From Argentina anserina (Eukaryota; Streptophyta; Magnoliopsida; Rosales; Rosaceae), in contig NC_065878.1 in the NCBI RefSeq assembly GCF_933775445.1, positions 11,047,395 to 11,111,394 on the forward strand: DNA of 64,000 nucleotides, in the 5' to 3' direction. Both the position numbers and the translations under genes were made by a program. This document shows positions 57,236 through 64,000 of the stretch, piece by piece; the stretch's first letter is position 1, and the number at the start of each line of letters is the position of its first letter. The notes beneath the pieces are model-generated. The model saw only the letters and a list, made by a program, of their open reading frames with translations. It had not been told where the DNA came from and ran no database searches.

Positions 57236-57900
57236 CCCTAAAGGAATTAGCTTGGTGTGAATTTCACTATAAAATCGGAGACGGTAAAATGATTCCTTCA
57301 ACCTTGGCAATAGTTTCTGGCCCATATTATGGGAGATATCTTGTAGATGTTCAAACTGAACACCTTCAGAAGCAGAAGCTATGACTCATTTATTTGTGCA
57401 CAATCTTTGGACTAAGTCAAACAATGACCTAGAGGATTTTCCAGAAATTATAACTCAGGCAATAAAGAACATTCGTCTAGATAGATGCATCTTGAGACTA
57501 AAATTCATTTCTACCCCTCCGGAATGGGAAGTATTGGATGGACGCAGAAGTTACATTTCTCCATATCACTATGTGAGAATTATTCAGGGTCCGATTAAAA
57601 GTTGAAAAGATTCAGGAAAAAATGGTAATCCCAACAATAGCATTCCGTGGATGAAAGCCATGACCATTATGTGCCTCAAAAACATGGTTCGAAGAGATTA
57701 TGAGTCCAGTATTTTAGCTAGTGGAGAAAAAATCATAGTCACATGTTACAATCATCCTCCACCAGATGCCTGTGATTTCTTCTCTGTCATCATGAGAAAT
57801 GAAACAGATGAAACTCCAGAAACCACTGCATGGCTAAAAAGAGTAGAGAAAGAGAAAGGATACAAGATTCCTTATTATTTTCCCTATGCTCAGATCTAGA
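57199..57900 (+). pseudogene. Pararetrovirus-derived ORF region, three broken frames
   Basis: Three consecutive pieces (57199-57384, 57381-57605 and 57651-57899) overlap or abut and appear to come from one gene broken by shifts and a stop. Notable segments are VSGPYYGRYLVDVQ and KFISTPPEWEVLDGRRSY. A transactivator-like origin is possible from gene order only. Confidence 0.4.
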
Positions 57901-58079
57901 TGAAAAAGAAGACACATAGCAAGAAAGTGACCATGAAGGCCAAGATTTTTTAGCGGATTATGACTGTGCAGATGAAGAATATTACAATGTCACAAACATG
58001 ATGGAAAAGTAAGAGATGCTGACGCATCCAAACAAGGAATGTGAGTTGCCGACACATCCAAACAATAAAAACGTCCCTT

Positions 58080-58330
58080 TCTACTTTTGTGAAATAGTTT
58101 GTCAACGCATAATAACAACCATCTTTAGAAAATGAGAAGATTCTTTGTCGACCATTTTCGAAAGCAATTTCGGTTTGATGCTTAGAGTCTGAGCTCTATA
58201 TAAGAAGTATGAACTTCTTTGGGAAGACAGAAGTTGGAAGGGAGAAAAATTAGAAGATTGTGGCATAGTCTCAAAAAGAAAGAGTGTCATTCTATTAAGT
58301 GTTTTGAGAATAAGAGTGTATAGATAGTTT
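58080..58330 (+). promoter_or_regulatory. Probable pararetroviral pregenomic-RNA promoter
   Basis: CTCTATATAAGAAGTATGAA (58194-58213) is a strong TATA box of the kind seen in caulimovirid pregenomic promoters. Upstream is a direct repeat of GACGCATCCAAACAA/GACACATCCAAACAA (about 58020-58065), resembling upstream activating motifs. The position, after the last ORF and before a long non-coding leader, fits. Activity in the host is unknown. Confidence 0.55.
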
Positions 58331-58560
58331 GAGTGTGAGTGTGCTTAATAATTCTGTGAAATATCATTTTGCTGTATAAAATATGGTGTGGAGTGCATTG
58401 TTCAAGTGAGTTTGTATTTTTATTTTAAGTAGCTAAACAGTTGTAGTTGTTTACCTAAGAGGAAGACTCTGAGTTTTTATATTTCTATTTATGATGAATA
58501 AATAAACTCTATCTGGTGTTCTAAAAATCCGTCGTAAAAATATTTAGTTTTATTTGAATT

Positions 58561-61500
58561 TTTCTATCCTTGCATATGAGCATTTGTATTTTTCTTCTGT
58601 GTTTATTCTGCTTTATTAGAACCTAATTTTTTGCTTTCTAGAATAGCAGTGATTCCGCCAAAAAAGTAATCGTTTAGACAAAGAGGTCGATTAGGTGAAA
58701 ATTATTGACATGTTGATGGTTAGTTGCTAGGAAAATAATGATATGTTCATAATAAAACAGTAATAAATTTTTACTATCTAGTTTATATTTTTATAAATGT
58801 TTATTTTTACTGTGCATGTCTATTCACTATTCACGATGTATTATAAAAAATTTCATATTATGATACTCTAAAGAAGGTATAAAACCCCAGAACGATAGAA
58901 ATTATATCAAGTCTGTTCATGCACTCGTAGATTCTTTTAGGCCAAGTCCAAGCAAAGATCTTGCACTTCACGTCATGTAAATCATGATGAAAAAGGATTA
59001 TGTGGATATCAATCAACTTAACCCAGACTTATGAAATTCAGAAATTGGAGCCGCCACGAGAAAAAGGCAGTAAAGAAGAGATTGTGACATATCTGTGGAC
59101 TGGCCGAAGAACTTAAAAATGTTCTTCATGTATCTGCACATTCCAAATATGTGCTGCTCCCTAAACTCCTATACTACCTCCAGGTATCAAACAATACTGT
59201 GCACACAAGAATGCATCTGTATATTTGTACCTCTCTTCATTGAAGGTCATGCATTAACGTGTGGACTCCCTAGCTGTTGGGGAATTAGCTAGGGTCTTTG
59301 GCTATGCCTTTTTATTTACTGAGGCGAGGGTTAGAATTTGGGAATAACATGATCGAAAATGTACTACTATCCCTCGTACATTTCAATATATTTGGTGGAT
59401 TTGGCTTCCCTGCTGGGATTACTGTGATTACTTATGCTTGGATTTCTTGGAGAAAAAGTTGAATTGAAATTCCTTTATAACCATTACACATTGAATAAAA
59501 ATGGCAATGATTATAAGCTGCTTGCTTCATCCTTAATCTTGAAACTGTTGTATTGGTGTTTTAGTACTTAATGAAATTGACAGAGGACAACGGAATCGAC
59601 ATGAAAAAACGCAATGACATATTGTGCGAAGAACTTTGACATGCATGATAGAGATTCAGCTCAAAATGTCGAGAAAATAACGGAAATCTTGTTCAAATAT
59701 GCAACCTATATCATCAACCACTGTAATAAACACCACTGCCACTTGACATCTGAAACTATAGAGATCAAACCAAACCCGAACATTATCAGTTTTGGTTGCT
59801 GCAATTTTCGATCACCGCAATGCCGGCCGGCTAGTGTACTCGATCAAAACTAAACTATTAGATATCTATTAGGCTCCTTGCACTATTTAAATTTCATGCG
59901 AGGAGTATACCCAACTATATGTATGTATCATGTGACTCTTCATTTCAGCACGCATCCCGCAATAGTTTCTCACTTTCTCTGCTCCAAGTGTTTGGGATAG
60001 AAAGCTGTAAGCTAGTGACCACTCGAGATATGGTAAGCGCCATGCAGTAATTAACATGCAACCACAAAATCCACAAGTAATTTTAGCTCGAAGATCTAGC
60101 TACCTTTGACATTCAACTTTTTTTTATGGGGTCAGGTTCATCATTGCTTGCGTACATTTTCAACCTCTTTCCATCCATCTTATAGCTCATATCAATTTTA
60201 GTCACCCATAGTTGGGTGCAGTATAGTACAGCTCAATTATTGTTTGGGTGCTTATCGTCCTAATCGGATGATTTCCTCAATATACAAGAAGCATTATGGT
60301 TGAGTACCTCACTGAAATGAAAGAACTGACATCACATATTGTGCTGACTCCGTGCCAATTACCGATCACGTCTTTGCTATTGCACCGCGAACGAGCATTT
60401 CCTGAAATTTTTTTTCCCGTCATTCATCGACCACGGCCTAGTGAATGGCATGGCAAGCGGTTATAAACATCTACGGAATTTTTGGAGACATTGTGATGTC
60501 TTCATGAACAGCTAGCTCCTCAGATATCATTTTCTGTAAAGAGCGCCCCTTCTTCCAACCTAAGATATCAAACTATTTTGCTTATCTGGTTTGGTTTTTG
60601 GCTATGGAACATCTGTTCAACCATTCCGCGACTGTTGTATTATTCAAACCAATATTGGGAACTAGTTACTTTCAAGCTAACCTAAAAGCTCGCCTTGAGT
60701 TTATAAATGTAATGTGGGAATCGATCGCCTCTATATAATCAAGTTAAATTTATGTTGACGGTTAATTATAAACTAATGTCGGAATGCAATTAATACTAAT
60801 ATATACAATTGGCTTTGTTGTTCGTAATAATGAGGTCAATCCTTTATTTGTTGCTTCGAACATCTAGAAAGCGGGTTGTTCTGAATAGATTTAGACATAA
60901 AAGCTGGCATAGACGTTATGGGTGAGATTTTTTATTTCGTTCATGTATGAATCTAAGAATTTATCCATCTTTCATAAAGGAGCTAAATGAAACGCTAAGT
61001 TCTTCAATGTTCTTGTAGTTGAATTAAGCTACAGCGCTCTATAATGGATTGAATGAAACAATATTCATGATTCAATATATTCATAAGTAAATTTGTCAAC
61101 CACCCAAATTTTACCCACATATACTCACTCTCCTAAATACATGACATGTGTTTTCTTATTTAACTATAATTAAGTAATAATAATTTATAACAATAAAATT
61201 ATTTTTTTATTTATGTTCAAGTAAAATTACAAAAAAATAGCTTCTATATATTCTCAGACGTACCCTCATCCTTACTTAACAAACCTGCTGGGATCGATAT
61301 GCTCTCAGACACGTACTCACTGTGAATTAATACAGCAATATTCATGCGCGCATGCAGCTAACCTACCTACTTACCAGCTACTAATTGCTAAACTATGCCA
61401 TTAATAATTATGCGTCCAATCATAATTGGTCAAAGATTATGGCCTTCAATCATGAAAACTACTCTTGGTGTGGTATGCTGTACGTGGACACGTGGTGTGC

Positions 61501-62640
61501 TTACATAGCTACTTAGCTAAATTAAATCCAATGAGACAAATTTAGTCTAAGTTGATACCGACTAGTAGATAATTAGCTACCTAGCTAGCTTCCACATCCG
61601 CCATTACGTACTTATTCCTTCACTACTCTTATCTTTCGATGTTTTGGCATAGTTGCCCATTTAATCCGGCCTCCACAGAATATATACAGATATACTGTAT
61701 AGTGGTACTTTGCTAATGTTCTATACATTGATCACTGATACACACACATGCACATACATATGTGTGTGTATATATATATATATATGTATGCAATTTTTAT
61801 ATCGTATATATATATTAATGAGGATAACTATGCACAATTCACTTAATTATAGATGAAGCTCATCACTTATTAATTAACAGAGCCTAACAAACTATAAATT
61901 TATCCTACAAAAGGATGATATCTAGAAACCTTCATTTTCTTCGCCAATGCGCTAACTTAAGGTTTCGTATTACGTACTTAGATTTTTGTTTTCTTCTAAA
62001 TTAGGTACCCTATTTTTGTCCTCCGTAATCCTTTTACTATTGAAAATAGTGTCAACCGATATTTCTAATAAAGACGTAAAGGAAAAAGACAGGAACTATT
62101 TGGTACAATCAACAATGAATGATACGTCGATCTTCTTCGAAAACTTTTAAAGGTGATATCGAACGATGATTATTTGCATCTCAGCTTAGTTAGCCCTGCT
62201 TCATTCATGATGAGACGATGACATATATATAGTTAGGTAATGTTTAACTGTTGTATGTATGAACACCTTTTTTGTTTTTTTTTTGTTTTTTTACGTAGGC
62301 CATCGCTGTCATATATGATCTTGATTATACGTACAGTTATCTGAAAAGTATGATTTCTTTCGATTGCTTCAGAGGCATTATCACAGTTTCAAAGTTCAAA
62401 CAAAGTTTGGTAGTGATCGAAAAAGAGGGATTAGATGTTCTGAAGACTGGACAAGCAATTGAGTGATTCAAGCCGCAATTTGCCCTGGATGCAATTGGAA
62501 CCACATCCGCACAGATGGAACCGCACCATTGGATGTGGTTAACTTATATATGAATAGAAAAGCTTTAATATTCCATTGACTGTGATGTGGGAGATTTAGG
62601 ATTAGAGTTGACAACACATTATTAGTTGGGGCACATCACT
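58561..62640. other. Long AT-rich spacer without recognised genes
   Basis: No frame with codon bias, splice sites or a known domain. It includes a CA/TG/TA microsatellite cluster at 61740-61790. Short ATG frames (for example 59614-59853) match nothing I know. Confidence 0.45.
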
Positions 62641-63050
62641 CGATTATTTAAGATTATCTCCAACATATTCTCCATATTTTATCTAAAATGAAGAATTACA
62701 TTTCAAATTTCTAAAAAATTTATACTCCAATTCCAACAACTTTTTGATTTTACATATTTTTACATTTATTACTTCAATTAAATATTATTTTTTCTTATTT
62801 ATCATAACCATAATATATTTCATAATTTTAATATTTTTAATTTGAAATATTTATTGTATATTTTTTATTGGTTGTAATCTAAGTTTGAGTTGTTGAAGAA
62901 AGTGTAAACATTTAATATTTGGTTATGCAAATGCTGCAAATTTGTCATTTTAGAGAATGAGACAGAGAAATTGTTGAAATTGAAAATTGACATTTTTTCT
63001 CAAAATCTTCATTTTTCTCCAATATGCATAATTTGTTGGAGTTGTTCAAC
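62640..63050. mobile_element. Possible Tourist-like MITE
   Basis: Left sequence GATTATCTCCAACATATTCT and right sequence, which reads AACTCCAACAAATTATGC on the other strand, share CTCCAACAWATT near both ends. TTAA-type bases lie just outside both. The interior is ~400 bp and very AT-rich. The ends are imperfect and the target duplication is weak because the flanks are AT-rich. Confidence 0.4.
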
Positions 63051-63426
63051 ACATTTAAAGTTTCCGTTTTGCCCATCTCGTTTATACTACTTATTCATGT
63101 ATAACGTGGATGTGCTTCACTTCAATATTGGCAAATGTATATAAATTTACGATTGTAATGACTAATTAGTATGTAAAAGAGAAAGAGAGTTGACAACACC
63201 TCTTCAGCGTATATGAGATTACAAGCTAGCTAGCTAGGTTATGTAACCAATCATACACTAATCTTGAAATTTGACATATAATAACTTGAATTAATTCAAG
63301 CATTGGAAAGATGGTTCTTATCTTATTTCTTTTTCCATTATCCTTCAGCAAACCAAGACAAGGAGAATATGCTTATATATAAGAGTTGGCCGGCACATTA
63401 TATGTATATAGGTACACATGAGATCA

Positions 63427-63708
63427 ACTAAGTAAAATCTAATAACTCAATTCGTAGAGCGAAATCCAGTTCTAATGTTGCCAACTTGTCAGACAATAGA
63501 TCGAATTTGTGTGGCCAACTACTAAGTAAAATCTAATAACTCAATTCGTAGAGCGAAATCCAGTTCTAATGTTTCCAACTTGTCAGACAATAGATCGAAT
63601 TTGTGTGGCCAACTACTAAGTAAAATCTAATAACTCAATTCGTAGAGCGAAATCCAGTTCTAATGTTGCCAACTTGTCAGACAATAGATCGAATTTGTGT
63701 GGCCAACT
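63427..63708. repeat. Three 94-bp tandem repeats
   Basis: Units containing AGTAAAATCTAATAACTCAA start at 63431, 63525 and 63619. They are nearly identical; the visible difference is TGTTGCCAAC against TGTTTCCAAC in the second copy. Each includes CGTAGAGCGAAATCCAGTTC and GACAATAGATCGAATTTGTG. The amplification is recent. Confidence 0.96.
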
Positions 63709-64000
63709 GTTTGTGTGTTTCACCTAGCAATGATGTCGTCCTAAATTAACCGTACTGTGCAAACATAGCTATGGAATATCATCCCCAAATATTCTTAATG
63801 TTATGAGGAGCTAGCATACATAGTTGTATATTTTCATATTGTTGCGTCTCTTCGATCGATCTCTAGCTTATGGAAAACTTTCTATATTCTTTCGCTTTCA
63901 TTGAGCCACAAGTCAAACAATGATGTAAATGAAATATTGGCGCAATGAATTTAAAATCTGATAATTATGCTAGCTTGATGGTCAATGACCGGAGGGATCG
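63709..64000. other. Window end, nothing recognised
   Basis: AT-rich sequence after the 94-bp repeats, without gene or element signals. Confidence 0.4.

Larger units (their letters stand above)
55455..58560 (+). mobile_element. Endogenous pararetrovirus (Caulimoviridae) fragment, inactivated
   Basis: About 3 kb of plant pararetrovirus-like sequence in this order: reverse transcriptase/RNase H, two further ORF regions, and a non-coding region with a TATA box. There is no integrase, no LTR and no movement or coat protein region, so the left part of the viral genome is absent. Frameshifts and stops occur in every coding part. Such fragments are fossil insertions made by host DNA repair. Which genus it came from cannot be told from the sequence alone. 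Confidence 0.82.

Noticed and set aside
59614..59853. 79-codon ATG frame
   Set aside because: No recognisable domain, no promoter or splice evidence, in an otherwise empty AT-rich stretch.
63427..63708. CRISPR-like regular repeat
   Set aside because: Whole 94-bp units are repeated without unique spacers, and the genome is eukaryotic; it is a tandem duplication.

Overview
The window is nuclear DNA of a flowering plant. Genes have many short GT..AG introns in AT-rich spacers, and the space between genes is filled with plant DNA transposons, LTR fragments and an old endogenous pararetrovirus. The gene families fit a eudicot, and the general feel of the repeats suggests Rosaceae; that last point is impression only. 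Two genes look intact: an AGC-VIII (D6PK/PVPK-1 type) protein kinase on the minus strand (12345-15833) and a VAD1-like GRAM/VASt membrane protein on the plus strand (43713-51808, 18 coding exons). Both splice in frame from end to end. This suggests that the many 1-base frameshifts in the other gene-like regions are real decay and not base-calling error.

Layout. 1-3003 is the right part of a CACTA (En/Spm) transposon with a Ptta/En/Spm-type gene, a block of captured host DNA (APC2 and CDPK fragments, antisense to the element's gene) and subterminal repeats ending in TAGTG. 5971-8294 is a decayed leucine carboxyl methyltransferase gene without its 3' part, followed by a decayed DUF632 exon (10861-11260). 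Between them sits a 1.43 kb hAT element (8752-10180, perfect 8-bp TSD) that carries fragments of an alkaline/neutral invertase and a GeBP/Storekeeper gene. The kinase gene follows, then a long spacer with two small hAT-type elements.

22608-26449 is a GT31 galactosyltransferase pseudogene split by about 3 kb of inserted DNA, most of it a five-copy tandem array of ~504-bp units, each folding back on itself. Another hAT element (26515-27430) lies just behind it. 27.53-30.58 kb is an element with very long terminal inverted repeats, holding tRNA-like tandem monomers and a probable solo LTR. 30627-34259 is a complete but dead PIF/Harbinger element. Next come a probable organelle-DNA insert, a hyper-expanded TTC microsatellite and the tail of an LRR receptor-like protein gene. 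38188-43413 is a three-layer transposon nest: hAT, inside it a small hAT, and inside it a 3.1 kb solo LTR.

After VAD1 come a hAT element (52520-53114), a broken endogenous caulimovirid (about 55455-58560, with reverse transcriptase/RNase H, further ORF fragments and a probable pregenomic promoter), and a mostly empty AT-rich stretch ending in a 94-bp triple repeat.

The two live genes show no sign of working together. The unifying theme is transposon activity: two unrelated DNA transposons in one window have each picked up pieces of two host genes, and several elements have clear ends and target duplications, so the order of insertion can be read.
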